From positions 20,056-84,055 of the forward strand of contig QKDO01000086.1 in assembly GCA_003252075.1 (NCBI GenBank): DNA of 64,000 bases, written 5' to 3'. Position 1 is the first letter of the stretch; every line of letters begins with the position of its first letter. This stretch comes from Nitrospirota bacterium. Lineage in GTDB: Bacteria > Nitrospirota > Thermodesulfovibrionia > Thermodesulfovibrionales > UBA6898. A program made the position numbers and the translations under genes. The notes below the pieces were generated by a model. That model was not told the DNA's origin and ran no database searches. It worked only from the letters and a program-made list of their open reading frames with translations. Below are positions 1 through 10,002 of this stretch, piece by piece.

Positions 1-2
1 GG

Positions 3-902
3 CTCTGGGGAAAAAGGGGGCTTGCGGTGACAGTGATGACCGGCGTACTCTTAATGCTCATCATTGTGCCCCTGATGCTCGCTGTCACGGCCATTGTCGG
101 TAAGGCCGACGATATCTCTGCCCGGATTAATTCTCTGGCAGGATTTACGATTCCGGCCCCGCCGGATTGGGTGGGCCGCATTCCGCTGGCCGGGAAGAAG
201 CTTGCTGAAAAATGGCAGTACGTTGCCGGACTCAGTCATGAAGAACTTTCAGCCCAGATAACTCCCTATGCGCGGACTGCCATACGGTGGTTCATATCTC
301 AGGCGGGAAGCGTTGCTGCGGTGCTGGTCCAGTTCCTGCTCACCGTGATTATCGCGGCCATCATGTATGCCGGGGGCGAGAAGGCCTCAGCCGGGGTCCG
401 CGGTTTCGCTTTACGCCTCGCCGGATCACGGGGAGAGGAGGTATCCGTTCTTGCTGCCAAGGCGATCAGAAGCGTTGCGCTCGGCATCGTTGTTACTGCG
501 CTCATACAGACCGCTATCGGCGGAACCGGGCTGGTCATTTCGGGTGTGCCGGGAGCTCCGGTGCTGACCGCGGTGATCTTTATGTTCTGTCTTGCGCAGC
601 TAGGACCTATTCTGGTGCTGGCCCCGGCGGTTATATGGCTTTACTGGAAGGGTGATCCGCTCTGGGGAACTGTCCTGCTGATCTTTTCGATCATCGCCGG
701 TACCATTGATAACTTTATCAGGCCGATCCTTATCAAGAAGGGGGCGGACCTGCCGCTGATCATGATCTTCGCTGGTGTTATCGGCGGCCTCATCGCCTTC
801 GGCATTGTCGGGCTTTTCATCGGGCCGGTGGTTCTTGCGGTCACCTATACGCTCTTGAAGGATTGGGTCTCGGAAAGCACGAAGAATGAGAATACTGCGT
901 AA
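3..902 (+). CDS. AI-2E family transporter (PerM-like), 5' truncated by window edge
   Basis: Frame is open to the window start (..WGKRGLAVTVMTGVLLMLIIVPLMLAV); multiple TM segments and C-terminal PILIKKGADLPLIMIFAGVIGGLIAFGIVGLFIGPVVLAV typical of the family. Confidence 0.9.
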   Translation, partial: LWGKRGLAVTVMTGVLLMLIIVPLMLAVTAIVGKADDISARINSLAGFTIPAPPDWVGRIPLAGKKLAEKWQYVAGLSHEELSAQITPYARTAIRWFISQAGSVAAVLVQFLLTVIIAAIMYAGGEKASAGVRGFALRLAGSRGEEVSVLAAKAIRSVALGIVVTALIQTAIGGTGLVISGVPGAPVLTAVIFMFCLAQLGPILVLAPAVIWLYWKGDPLWGTVLLIFSIIAGTIDNFIRPILIKKGADLPLIMIFAGVIGGLIAFGIVGLFIGPVVLAVTYTLLKDWVSESTKNENTA

Positions 903-1013
903 CGGCTTGCACACACCTGACGGGGCAGGATGCAAAGAGCCTCTGCAGGATTCCGTTGCACGAGCGGTGATCAAAACATATCATCTTGTCTTTATATTCA
1001 GAGAGGGGGACTC

Positions 1014-1370
1014 ATGATTCGCCTGATAACCTGTGTTCGGAAAAAGAAGGGCATGTCTTACCAGGAGTTCAGACAGAATTGGGAATCCATCGCATTTTCA
1101 GAGCTTATGGATAAGGCTGTCGCTGTTCTGAAACCCCTCAGGCACGCCCGCAGCCTGTCCCTGCAGATTGGGGCGAATATCAGGCTCATGGAGTCGCGGG
1201 GGAGTGACGAGCCCTATGAGGGGATCATAGAATGGTGGTGGGAGAGTGCATCCCAGCTTGCGCCATTGCTCGACAGCACCCAGGCGCAGGGCATGATTCT
1301 CGAGATGCGGGCGTTCCAGGCGCAGTTCGTAGATTTTGCGTCGTCACCTTCCTTTTTCACGGAAGCCTGA
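1014..1370 (+). CDS. EthD-like / dimeric alpha-beta barrel small protein
   Basis: ORF with internal ATG after AGAGGGGG RBS; MIRLITCVRKKKGMSYQEFRQNWE resembles EthD-domain starts. Confidence 0.55.
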   Translation: MIRLITCVRKKKGMSYQEFRQNWESIAFSELMDKAVAVLKPLRHARSLSLQIGANIRLMESRGSDEPYEGIIEWWWESASQLAPLLDSTQAQGMILEMRAFQAQFVDFASSPSFFTEA

Positions 1371-1386
1371 AGCGAGAGATGTCGCG

Positions 1387-2718
1387 ATGAAGACTTACCC
1401 TCTCAGGACCTTTGTCCACCGTGTACTCCTGATGAGGCTCGGCATCGCCACGATGCTGATTGCTGCTGCCATAGCCACCATCACCTATTTCACACAGGAG
1501 GCGAGGCTGAAACATCAGGTGGTTGACTATGGCCGCATGGGTATCAGAGCCCTTACGGCGGAAGTACAGCACATCATGCGAAGCCGGTCACTGGACGCAG
1601 CCGATGCCCTGCGCGAATATCTCGGACAGTCCCGCCAATCAGTGAATTATGAGGCGGGCAGATTCGTCTACGTGCAGTTCTATGACGCGTCCTTAAAGCT
1701 GGTGGCTGAATGGGCACTTGAGGGACAAACGGATGCTGACCCCCGCAAGGCCTTGCTTGTATCGGAACCCATGCAACGTCCCGCTGCAGGGATGGTGCTT
1801 GCGGAAATGTCCGAGATTAATGATACTCCCGTGGTTCGTGTCATCATGCCCATTGCCGATGAACAGGGGGTTGTTCGGGCCTATGCCAGGGGGATCTTTG
1901 CCCTATCGGCTCAGAAGGCGGCTGAAATGACCAGAACGATTCTCCTGAACATTATGATCGTGCTCGCCATAGTCTTTTCCGTGGCAGCTATCCTCTATCC
2001 GGTCATCCTGCATCTCATGAGAAGGATCGCAGACTATTCCACGGGCCTCCTTGACGCGAACCTCGAGACCCTTTCCGTATTGGGTAGCGCTATTGCCAAG
2101 CGTGACAGTGACACCGACGCCCACAATTATCGTGTCTCCCTCTATTCCGCCCGCGTCGGCGAGGCGATGGGCCTGTCGTCTGAGGAAATGTGCGCCCTTA
2201 TCAAGGGGGCTTTTCTGCATGATGTCGGAAAGATCGGCATCCCGGACAACGTCCTGCTCAAGCCGGGCAAGCTTGACGATGAGGAGTTCAGCGTTATGAA
2301 GACCCACGTCGAAAAGGGCGTTGAGATCGTGACACGGTCTTCGTGGCTCAAGGACGCAATCACCGTTGCCGGCTATCATCACGAGAAGTACGCAGGAGGA
2401 GGCTATCCGCACAACCTGCGAGGCACGGATATTCCTGTCACTGCCCGCATCTTCGCTATTTGTGACGTATTTGATGCGCTCACCTCGGCGCGGCCCTACA
2501 AGAAGCCTTTCAGCTTCGATGCTGCCATGGAGATACTCGACCAGGACAGGGGGCAGCATTTCGATCCGGCTATCCTCGAAACATTCCATACGGTTGCCCG
2601 CGAACTCTTTGCCCGCTATGCAGGCCGCGAAGGCGACGATCTCCGGCAGGAACTGGTCAGCCTTGTGGAAAAGTGCTTCTCCACAGGACTGGCGGCGCTC
2701 CGGTACGGGACAGACTGA
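1387..2718 (+). CDS. HD-GYP domain protein (putative c-di-GMP phosphodiesterase) with N-terminal membrane sensor region
   Basis: Motifs HDVGKIGIPD, HHEKYAGGGYP, DVFDALTSARPYKKPF; two N-terminal TM segments. Confidence 0.92.
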   Translation: MKTYPLRTFVHRVLLMRLGIATMLIAAAIATITYFTQEARLKHQVVDYGRMGIRALTAEVQHIMRSRSLDAADALREYLGQSRQSVNYEAGRFVYVQFYDASLKLVAEWALEGQTDADPRKALLVSEPMQRPAAGMVLAEMSEINDTPVVRVIMPIADEQGVVRAYARGIFALSAQKAAEMTRTILLNIMIVLAIVFSVAAILYPVILHLMRRIADYSTGLLDANLETLSVLGSAIAKRDSDTDAHNYRVSLYSARVGEAMGLSSEEMCALIKGAFLHDVGKIGIPDNVLLKPGKLDDEEFSVMKTHVEKGVEIVTRSSWLKDAITVAGYHHEKYAGGGYPHNLRGTDIPVTARIFAICDVFDALTSARPYKKPFSFDAAMEILDQDRGQHFDPAILETFHTVARELFARYAGREGDDLRQELVSLVEKCFSTGLAALRYGTD

Positions 2719-2958
2719 TCTCTTTTCTTCAAGAATGTGGCATGCATATGATGGGGTTGAAATTGTTCCGCAGATAGTCATCTGCATTTCGAACAGGTAT
2801 CGCGCTTTCCCCCGACCTCGGCGGTGAAGCTGAGATTTCCGCAGGCTCACCTCGGCATGGTCTTCTTCTTCCCTTGAGTCCTCTCTCGGGATGGGTGTAG
2901 GGGTGGGTTGACTCATCAACACCGCATCCATTCTCTCGTGCCGGGTCATCCGGCTGCA

Positions 2959-4194
2959 TCAGGCAGTGTTCTCTTTTGTGTCCTTACCCTTTGTTGCAGC
3001 GAAGCGACCATAGAGATTCGAGAGCGGTATGGCGGAGATCCCGTGGAGAAAGACACTGAGCAGGACCGTGAGCGCCACCACCGAGATCATGTATTCGAAG
3101 CCCTTGGTGCCGAGCTTCCCTATGACGATAAGCAGGTACAGAACCGAGGCGATGCCCCGCGGCCCGAACCAACCGATGAAAGAGACGGTCTGCCAGTCGA
3201 GCTTCGTTCCGAGCAGGCTCAGGGCGACGGGCAGCATCCGGATCACGGTCAGACTCAGGATCGCATAAAGCAGGGCGCGCGCATCCCACAGCGGCAGCAC
3301 TGCCGGGATCAGTACGAGGCCAAGAAGCAGGAAGATGTAAAGGGCCTTCTGTTGACCCTCGGCCTCTGCGAACTCCTGGATACGTTCCCTGACCTCATGC
3401 GTTCTGGCCCCCAGAAGAAGTCCCCCGAAGAATGCAGCAATAAAACCGTTGCCGTGAACCTCTTCAGCAAGGGCATAGGCGATCATGGCAAGGGCAATCG
3501 AAGCTATGCGCTGAAATGTGTCGCTCATCCATCCTCTTGTAGATGCTTTGTCCATGAGAAGTCCGCCGAGCCAGCCAACAAGCCCGCCGACGATGGGGCC
3601 AAAAATCATCTGTTTCAAGGCAAAACCGACCCAGTAGGCAGCACCACCTGATCCGGCTTCTGCCTCTGAGAGCGCAGCAATGCAGATAAGGATGGGCGGG
3701 AGCGCAAGGCCGTCATTCAGGCCGCTCTCGACATTGATCGACTGCCGTATACGCTCCGGGACAGCATCGCTCTTTACGACTGCAACACCCAATGCAGCGT
3801 CCGTCGGCGAGAGCATGAGCGCCATCAGCGCGATGATCCAGAAATTCGTACCCGGAAAGATGGGGAAAGCCAGGGCAATGCCGAGAAGCATGGTCAGGGG
3901 TAATCCGATCAGCAGGAGTCTCAGGGGGAGGGAACGTTCTCTGATAAGTCTCGGCAGATTGATGAGGGAGGCATCCGTAAAGAGTATTATTATGAGTGCG
4001 ATCTCGGCGAGGATCGCAACCAGCTTGGAATTCGGCTTGACTTCAAGCCAGCCGAACCCAAGCGGACTTGCGATGAGACCTACGGCGACGAAGACCATCG
4101 GCCCTGATACCGGGGAGCGCTCTGAAAGACGCGAGAAGAGGCCGTAGACAAAAGCGAGCAGCGCCGCGAAAATTATGACCGGATATTCGTGCAT
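2959..4194 (-). CDS. Cation:proton antiporter (NhaP/CPA1-type)
   Basis: 411 aa from MHEYPVIIFAALLAFVYGLF; ~12 TM segments; SPTDAALGVAVVKSDAVP and ESGLNDGLALP motifs. Confidence 0.9.
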   Translation of the reverse strand: MHEYPVIIFAALLAFVYGLFSRLSERSPVSGPMVFVAVGLIASPLGFGWLEVKPNSKLVAILAEIALIIILFTDASLINLPRLIRERSLPLRLLLIGLPLTMLLGIALAFPIFPGTNFWIIALMALMLSPTDAALGVAVVKSDAVPERIRQSINVESGLNDGLALPPILICIAALSEAEAGSGGAAYWVGFALKQMIFGPIVGGLVGWLGGLLMDKASTRGWMSDTFQRIASIALAMIAYALAEEVHGNGFIAAFFGGLLLGARTHEVRERIQEFAEAEGQQKALYIFLLLGLVLIPAVLPLWDARALLYAILSLTVIRMLPVALSLLGTKLDWQTVSFIGWFGPRGIASVLYLLIVIGKLGTKGFEYMISVVALTVLLSVFLHGISAIPLSNLYGRFAATKGKDTKENTA

Positions 4195-4919
4195 CAGTTG
4201 CCTCCTTTCCCCGATCGACGGGTCTCGATCTCCAGGGTGACCAGCCGAGCGATCAGTATTGCCGGGTAGAGCTGCCCGATGAGTGCCTCCATCATGACGA
4301 GGGACCTGGCAACCGGGTGGACAGCAGTAATGTCTCCGAACCCGACTGTTGTCAGCGCGACCATGCTGAAATAGAAAAACGCCTCTCCACGCTCGGCACC
4401 GGCCTCGCTTACCCATGCCGGCTCTTGAAACGATCCGGGAACCACGGCAGCTATAAAGGTGTAACTGTAAGCGAAAAAGATCCCGATGAGGAGATATGCG
4501 GCGACTGCGCCGCGTACACGATGGCCTGTCACCGGTCCGGGGCGATACACCTGCCAGAGCACTATCATTATCATGCCAACAATCGACAGTAACGAGAGCA
4601 GGGCATCCCACGGAAGTAGGTCAGAAACACCGAAGACAGAACGGGCCAGCCGCACCGTGATAGCACTGATGACAAAGAGCCCGGAAACTAGCTGGAAAAC
4701 CCTGTGTTTTGCCATCGTCAGCAGTCCGGCGAGGAGCAGGAAGGCGAATATGAAGATACCGATCATTTCTATCGTCCGTCCGGCCCGGGTAAGCGGTACA
4801 ATGATAAACACGTCTACGATCAACAGGATGAGAAGAGCCGTAAGGCTATTCTCTTCATCCCAGAAATGGAAAAGACGACTAATCACTGAATCCCTCTCTT
4901 TTTGTTTGGGCGCATGCAC
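4194..4919 (-). CDS. Ion channel protein with K+-channel pore motif
   Basis: TTVGFGDI selectivity-filter sequence in a multi-TM protein; TGATG stop/start overlap with the downstream antiporter. Confidence 0.85.
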   Translation of the reverse strand: MHAPKQKERDSVISRLFHFWDEENSLTALLILLIVDVFIIVPLTRAGRTIEMIGIFIFAFLLLAGLLTMAKHRVFQLVSGLFVISAITVRLARSVFGVSDLLPWDALLSLLSIVGMIMIVLWQVYRPGPVTGHRVRGAVAAYLLIGIFFAYSYTFIAAVVPGSFQEPAWVSEAGAERGEAFFYFSMVALTTVGFGDITAVHPVARSLVMMEALIGQLYPAILIARLVTLEIETRRSGKGGN

Positions 4920-5983
4920 TATTCTTTCGCCGCGGTCAGGGCTGCCCCGATGAGAGCCACCTTAGGGTCAAGGATAACGCGCACCGGGATCTTCTCGAGC
5001 AGAGGACGCATGCGACCCTTGCTCGAGAAGGCCTTCATAAAGGCCCCTTGCTGCAGCATCGGAAATATCTTCGGGGCTATGCCCCCTGCGAGATAAAGAC
5101 CTCCATAGGGGAGGAGCTTCAGGGCCAGATTGCCCGCCTCTGCACCGTAGGCTGAAATAAAGAGATTCATGGTCTGCCCGCAGAGAAAGTCGCTGCCAGA
5201 AAGCGCTGCCTTCGAAACCTCTGCTGCCAGGTCAACAGTCTTGTCTTTTTTGCCCATTTCCCGCGCCCAGGTTTCATAGATATCAGCCATGGCTGCAGAC
5301 TCCTCACGCGGGTTGGTGTCCCGGAAAAACTGGTAGATAGACGCGATGCCCGTTCCTGATACCACCCTTTCAACCGAGACACGTGGCAGACTGTATCGCT
5401 CAAGCAGATAGGTCAACAACTGAAATTCAAGGGCTGACCGAGGCGCGAAATCAGTGTGTCCTCCCTCGCTCGGGTAGGCCCTGAAGTTTCCTTCAGGGTC
5501 AGGAATGAGAAAGCCCTCCCCCAAACCCGTGCCTGCGCCGATTATGGCGATCGGCGCAGCGGAATCGGGACTGCCGGGCTGCAGCGTTTCCATCTGGCTG
5601 TCCTGCAGACCGGCTATGCCGTATCCGATAGCGGCAAAGTCATTGATGAGTGTCACCCGGGGAATTTCGAGTGTTCGCTGCAGGCGTTCACCTGATAGCG
5701 ACCAGCTCAAATTTGTGAGTTCCGAGACATTATGGACAATGGGACCGGCAATACCAAAGCATGCGCTGACAACGGCCGGAATGTTGAGGGACGCCTCTGT
5801 CGCCTCTTTAAAGAACTGGTGCACCATGGGTACCAGGTCAGCAAAGCTCCTGCTTACATACGTCCGCTCCCAGAGTGTGGTCAGTAAAGGAATTGCGTGA
5901 CCGGGACTGCTTGCCTCTGCATTGACCAGCCTCAGTACCGTTTTTGTCCCTCCGATATCACCGGCAAGAATGGTCAGTGTCAT
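4919..5983 (-). CDS. glk: Glucokinase
   Basis: N-terminal LAGDIGGTKTVLRLV; ACFGIAGPI; LINDFAAIGYGI; GAGTGLGEGFL; EGGHTDFAPR. Confidence 0.95.
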   Translation of the reverse strand: MTLTILAGDIGGTKTVLRLVNAEASSPGHAIPLLTTLWERTYVSRSFADLVPMVHQFFKEATEASLNIPAVVSACFGIAGPIVHNVSELTNLSWSLSGERLQRTLEIPRVTLINDFAAIGYGIAGLQDSQMETLQPGSPDSAAPIAIIGAGTGLGEGFLIPDPEGNFRAYPSEGGHTDFAPRSALEFQLLTYLLERYSLPRVSVERVVSGTGIASIYQFFRDTNPREESAAMADIYETWAREMGKKDKTVDLAAEVSKAALSGSDFLCGQTMNLFISAYGAEAGNLALKLLPYGGLYLAGGIAPKIFPMLQQGAFMKAFSSKGRMRPLLEKIPVRVILDPKVALIGAALTAAKE

Positions 5984-5986
5984 GGC

Positions 5987-6751
5987 TTATTTCCTCATAG
6001 TCCTTTTCGAACCGCGGCCTTCCCGCGGCTGCGCTTTTCGCCATGCGGAATGGTGTTTGCGTATGATGCTGATCGCTTCATCCGCCGTATTCACGCAGAG
6101 CGGTATCTGCATATCTTCCGGATTGGCAAGCGGGAATTCCGGTCTCAGCATGTATTTCTTGGCCCAATCCACAAGGGCATCATACATCTTCCCGATGAGG
6201 ATCAGCGGTGTCCTCTCTTCAAGGTGTTTGACCTGCAGAAGCTGCCAGACCATGAGCGTCTCCAGCGCAGTGCCGACGCCGCCGGGGACAACGACAAATG
6301 CGTCAGACATGAGCACAAACTGATGCAGTCGGGTGAAGAATGTGCGGTGCGTGAAGGCCTGTTCAACGAAAGGGTTCACGTCCTGCTCGAAGGGCAATTC
6401 GACCCGGACACCATAGGAGCGGCTGCGGCCGCCCTTGCCGACCTCGGCAGCACCCTCATTGGCCGCCTGCATCAGCCCCGGCCCGCCGCCGGTCACAATG
6501 TCGCATCCCATCCCGGACAGCGTCCGCGCAAGACCTTTCACCTCGCCGAATACCCAGGAATCTCTCGGCACCCGGGCAGAGCCGAAAATCGTGACCCTGA
6601 ATTGTTCCCGCTTCGATGGACGAAGCCGTGTAAGGTTATTCACCACCTCCCAAAGGCTAAGAACCGTGCCGACAAGAATTTCTTTGACCGCATCCTCGTC
6701 AGCCAGGTTGACCATGTGCGATTCTTTCTTTACCATTTTTTTCGGTGCCAT
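5987..6751 (-). CDS. LOG family protein (TIGR00730-type Rossmann fold, lysine-decarboxylase-like)
   Basis: VTIFGSARVPRDS, GGGPGLMQAANEGA, VVVPGGVGTALETLMVWQLLQ (PGGxGT motif). Confidence 0.88.
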   Translation of the reverse strand: MAPKKMVKKESHMVNLADEDAVKEILVGTVLSLWEVVNNLTRLRPSKREQFRVTIFGSARVPRDSWVFGEVKGLARTLSGMGCDIVTGGGPGLMQAANEGAAEVGKGGRSRSYGVRVELPFEQDVNPFVEQAFTHRTFFTRLHQFVLMSDAFVVVPGGVGTALETLMVWQLLQVKHLEERTPLILIGKMYDALVDWAKKYMLRPEFPLANPEDMQIPLCVNTADEAISIIRKHHSAWRKAQPREGRGSKRTMRK

Positions 6752-6928
6752 AGGTTCCTTCTCCTTTTGCCATGGATTGCAACTATCATGCAATGCGCAC
6801 TGTTTCGGTCTGCTCCCCTTTCAGGAGCGGCAGAGTGCTGCATAGGGAATGTCCGGACTGCAATGACTACAGAGTCCATACTGCAATCCATAAAGAAGGA
6901 CTCCAGGCACCTGATGTTCGTTGACCAA

Positions 6929-8446
6929 TCACTGCGCTGCGGCCCCGTGGCAATCGCTGCAGTTCATGGTCAGATAGGAGTCACCAATGTCTACCGGGTG
7001 CGGGTATGCAAGCCGGCGGATTACAGCGCTCTCACCGCTGCCTTCACCACTGACCGTATGTTCCAGAAGGACATGGCAGAGATTGCAGTCTTTGGATAAT
7101 ATCGTCCCATCTTCACTGACGTGATTGCCATCGTGGCACCGGAAGCACCCGGGGGAGTGCCGGTGGCCGCGGTTGTTGGGGAAGTTCTTCCAGCTGACCT
7201 TCATCAGCGGATCATAGTTCCGCTCGTAACCGCGCTGCAACTCCGTGATGGCACGGTCGATGGCATCCTTCTTTGCCGCTGCCACCGAAGGATGCGTGGT
7301 CCGGTAAAATTCCGTGATTGCCTTTCTGATCGCCTCCTTGCCCTCGTCAAGAGTCCGGTACTCTCCTTCCATCGACCTGACCGCCGTGGACTTGATATCA
7401 GGGAGCGTGGGATCGACGAGCCCTATGCTGAGAAGGATGTTCAGCGTGTCGGCGGGATGCCGGAAGGAGTGGGCTGCCCGGTTATGGCAATCCACGCAAT
7501 CCATACGGCGTTTCAGGTTCTCCGCTGGCTCCGGCACTTCCGGCGAACTTCCCCTGGTCCGATACGTCCGGACCTTTCCATCGAGACGTTTGACATGGAC
7601 CCAAGGTATGTTGACCCTCTTCGGGTCTGATGCGTCATAGATGATCTCTTCGGTGGTGCTTGAGTGCCAGTGCATCTTGGGCGGCCTGTCCGATTTCAGA
7701 CCAGGAGTGCCCATCCTGAGCAGGAGATCGAGGTCCCATGGTGTGTTGCCTCTGTCCGAGAGAAAGAATTTTCTCGCTTCTAGACGCTCATAGAACTGGT
7801 ACTTCGGCCCATGGCAGCTCTCGCAGACGTCCTGGGCGGGACGCAGGTCTACTACGGGCGTCGGGATGGGCCTCGGGATCTGGTTGGTGAGCACGTCGAA
7901 AAGCTGTTTCATACCCCTCAATTTATAGATCACGAAATACTTCACTCCCGAGCCGACATGACAGGTCGAGCAGCCTACCTTGGCGTGGGACGAGTAAGAA
8001 TAGGAAAGGTTTTCGGCCTTATGGATGCTTTGTCCGCTGCTGTGGCAGATAACCCCGCAGAACGTATCGGACTCGGTGTATTCGTAGGTCTTAAAACCTG
8101 CAAAGGCATACAGCAGCGACATGATGAGAAAACCGCAGCTGAAGACAAGTACCAGGGTGCGGTGCTTCGGATTATTGAAATCAATAAGAGGGAAACGCTG
8201 TTCGATAACTCCGCCGTCGCTCAGCCGGCGACGTTCGCGAACGATGCCTACTACGACAAGAACCAGACCGAAGAAGATTATTATTGGCAGGGCGATAAAA
8301 ATGATAAGGTCAGCATAGGGTTTGGGATGCTTTGAGACCATGGCTATGATCGCAAGAAAGATCATGAGCCCGATATTGAAGAGGATGATTATTGCTCCGA
8401 CAAAAGAGAGCGGATTATAGAATGAAGGCGGGAATAATTTCTTCAC
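6929..8446 (-). CDS. Multihaem cytochrome c, NapC/NirT-related membrane-anchored
   Basis: Six CXXCH motifs (CSTCH, CESCH, CVDCH, CFRCH, CNLCH, CSDCH) plus a CX3CH (CGVICH) and N-terminal TM segments. Confidence 0.9.
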   Translation of the reverse strand: MKKLFPPSFYNPLSFVGAIIILFNIGLMIFLAIIAMVSKHPKPYADLIIFIALPIIIFFGLVLVVVGIVRERRRLSDGGVIEQRFPLIDFNNPKHRTLVLVFSCGFLIMSLLYAFAGFKTYEYTESDTFCGVICHSSGQSIHKAENLSYSYSSHAKVGCSTCHVGSGVKYFVIYKLRGMKQLFDVLTNQIPRPIPTPVVDLRPAQDVCESCHGPKYQFYERLEARKFFLSDRGNTPWDLDLLLRMGTPGLKSDRPPKMHWHSSTTEEIIYDASDPKRVNIPWVHVKRLDGKVRTYRTRGSSPEVPEPAENLKRRMDCVDCHNRAAHSFRHPADTLNILLSIGLVDPTLPDIKSTAVRSMEGEYRTLDEGKEAIRKAITEFYRTTHPSVAAAKKDAIDRAITELQRGYERNYDPLMKVSWKNFPNNRGHRHSPGCFRCHDGNHVSEDGTILSKDCNLCHVLLEHTVSGEGSGESAVIRRLAYPHPVDIGDSYLTMNCSDCHGAAAQ

Positions 8447-8464
8447 GATTTCCCCTCAGAGAAA

Positions 8465-8506
8465 ATTATTTGAAAAGAAAAACGGGGGATCTTCTCCGTC
8501 CCCCGT
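8465..8506 (-). terminator. Rho-independent terminator of the RND efflux operon (minus strand)
   Basis: On the minus strand: ACGGGGG-N11-CCCCCGT perfect 7-bp stem followed by TTTTCTTTTC, immediately after the OMF stop codon. Confidence 0.85.
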
Positions 8507-8520
8507 GAGCGCCGTCATAA

Positions 8521-10002
8521 TCACCTTTGCAGGGGAGCTTGGGCATCAGCAGCAGCCCCCTGCATCACGGGTGCGCCGCCTGCTGGTTCTGTCAGCCCCT
8601 CGGCAGTTACTACCCAGCCTCCGCCCATTGATTTATACAGATTGACAAGGGCCTGGAAGAGCGTTCCCTGTGACTGCGCGTACGTCAACTCCGCATTGTA
8701 AAGCCTGCTTTGCGCATCGAGCACTTCGAGATAGCTGGTGTATCCATTGTCATAGCGCAGCAAGGCCAGCCGTGCGTAATCGCGAAGGGCGTTCACCTGC
8801 TGCGCAAGCGACTGCAGTTGCTCCCTTGTCCTCTTCTGGTCAATAAGGGCATCATCCACTTCGCGGAACGCCGTCTGGATCGACTGTTCATAGGTGAAGA
8901 GCGCCTGCTGCTGCAGGGCCTCTGCTGACTTGACCTGGCCTGCAATAGCGCCTGCCGTAAAGATCGGCGCTGACACGGGAACTGCCCAGCTCCAGATCTT
9001 TGCCGGTCCTTTAAAGAGATCGTCAAGATCATTGCTGGCCCACCCGAAGAAACCCGTAAGAGAAATAGACGGGAAATAGAGCGACTTGGCAACACCGATG
9101 TTCGCATTGGCAGCAATAAGGTTCTGCTCAGCCTGAATGATGTCCGGACGGTTCGTGAGGAGGTCCGACGGCAGCCCGGCAGGCACAGCAGGAAACATAA
9201 GCTCATCGATCGTTCTGCCGCGGGAAATAGGACCGGGATTCCTGCCGAGGAGCACACTCAGGGCGTTTTCCTGCTGGGCGATGAACTTCTCAAAGAGCGG
9301 GATGTTCGAGAGGGCCTGTTCGTACTGGGACTTCGATTGGCTGACCTCCACTTCAGAGACGATCCCATATTCGAAACGGAGCTTGAAGATATCGTAGGAT
9401 TCCTTGTAACTTTTTGCCGTCTGCCTGGTCAACTCAAGCTGTTTGTCAAGGTCACGGAGGTTGATGTAGGAATTCGCTACGGAAGTGACAAGGGTAAGAA
9501 TGACCGTCCTGCGTGCCTCCTCAGTGCTCAGGAGTTCCGCACGGGCAGCCTCTGTGGCACGACGTATTTTCCCCCAGAGGTCGATTTCCCAAGCTGCGTT
9601 GAGGAAGAGCTGGGAACTGTTGAATGTCGGGTTCCCCACAGGAGAGTCGTCGAGCGGGCTCGGTCCGGTCAGTTCACTTACCCGCTGTCTTCCATAAAGC
9701 GCGCCCGCACCTATCTGCGGGAAGAGCGCGGCACGCGTCGTGCCGTACTGTCCCGCGAACTGTTCAACCCTTGCGGCAGCTATCTTGACGTCCTTGTTTT
9801 CCCGCAATGCCGTCTGGATGAGGTCGTTGAGAACAGGATCATTGAACTGCTCCCACCACGCTGTGTTCGCAACGTCCTTTGCTTCCTTGTCTTCAAAACG
9901 CCACGTCTGGGGCGTATCAACTGCAGGACGCTGATAGTTCGGCCCCATCATGCATCCGGTCAGGGTGAAAATACAAAGAAAGGAGAAAATAATCTTATGC
10001 AT
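8521..10002 (-). CDS. RND efflux outer-membrane factor (NodT/OprM family lipoprotein)
   Basis: Lipobox FTLTGCMMGPNYQRPAVDTP; LLTNRPDIIQAEQNLIAANANIGVAKSLYFPSISLTG. Confidence 0.95.
   Translation of the reverse strand: MHKIIFSFLCIFTLTGCMMGPNYQRPAVDTPQTWRFEDKEAKDVANTAWWEQFNDPVLNDLIQTALRENKDVKIAAARVEQFAGQYGTTRAALFPQIGAGALYGRQRVSELTGPSPLDDSPVGNPTFNSSQLFLNAAWEIDLWGKIRRATEAARAELLSTEEARRTVILTLVTSVANSYINLRDLDKQLELTRQTAKSYKESYDIFKLRFEYGIVSEVEVSQSKSQYEQALSNIPLFEKFIAQQENALSVLLGRNPGPISRGRTIDELMFPAVPAGLPSDLLTNRPDIIQAEQNLIAANANIGVAKSLYFPSISLTGFFGWASNDLDDLFKGPAKIWSWAVPVSAPIFTAGAIAGQVKSAEALQQQALFTYEQSIQTAFREVDDALIDQKRTREQLQSLAQQVNALRDYARLALLRYDNGYTSYLEVLDAQSRLYNAELTYAQSQGTLFQALVNLYKSMGGGWVVTAEGLTEPAGGAPVMQGAAADAQAPLQR

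Noticed and set aside
2908-3651. Plus-strand 247-aa ORF opposite the antiporter gene
   Set aside because: Antisense shadow; charged low-complexity translation, while the minus-strand antiporter is convincing.
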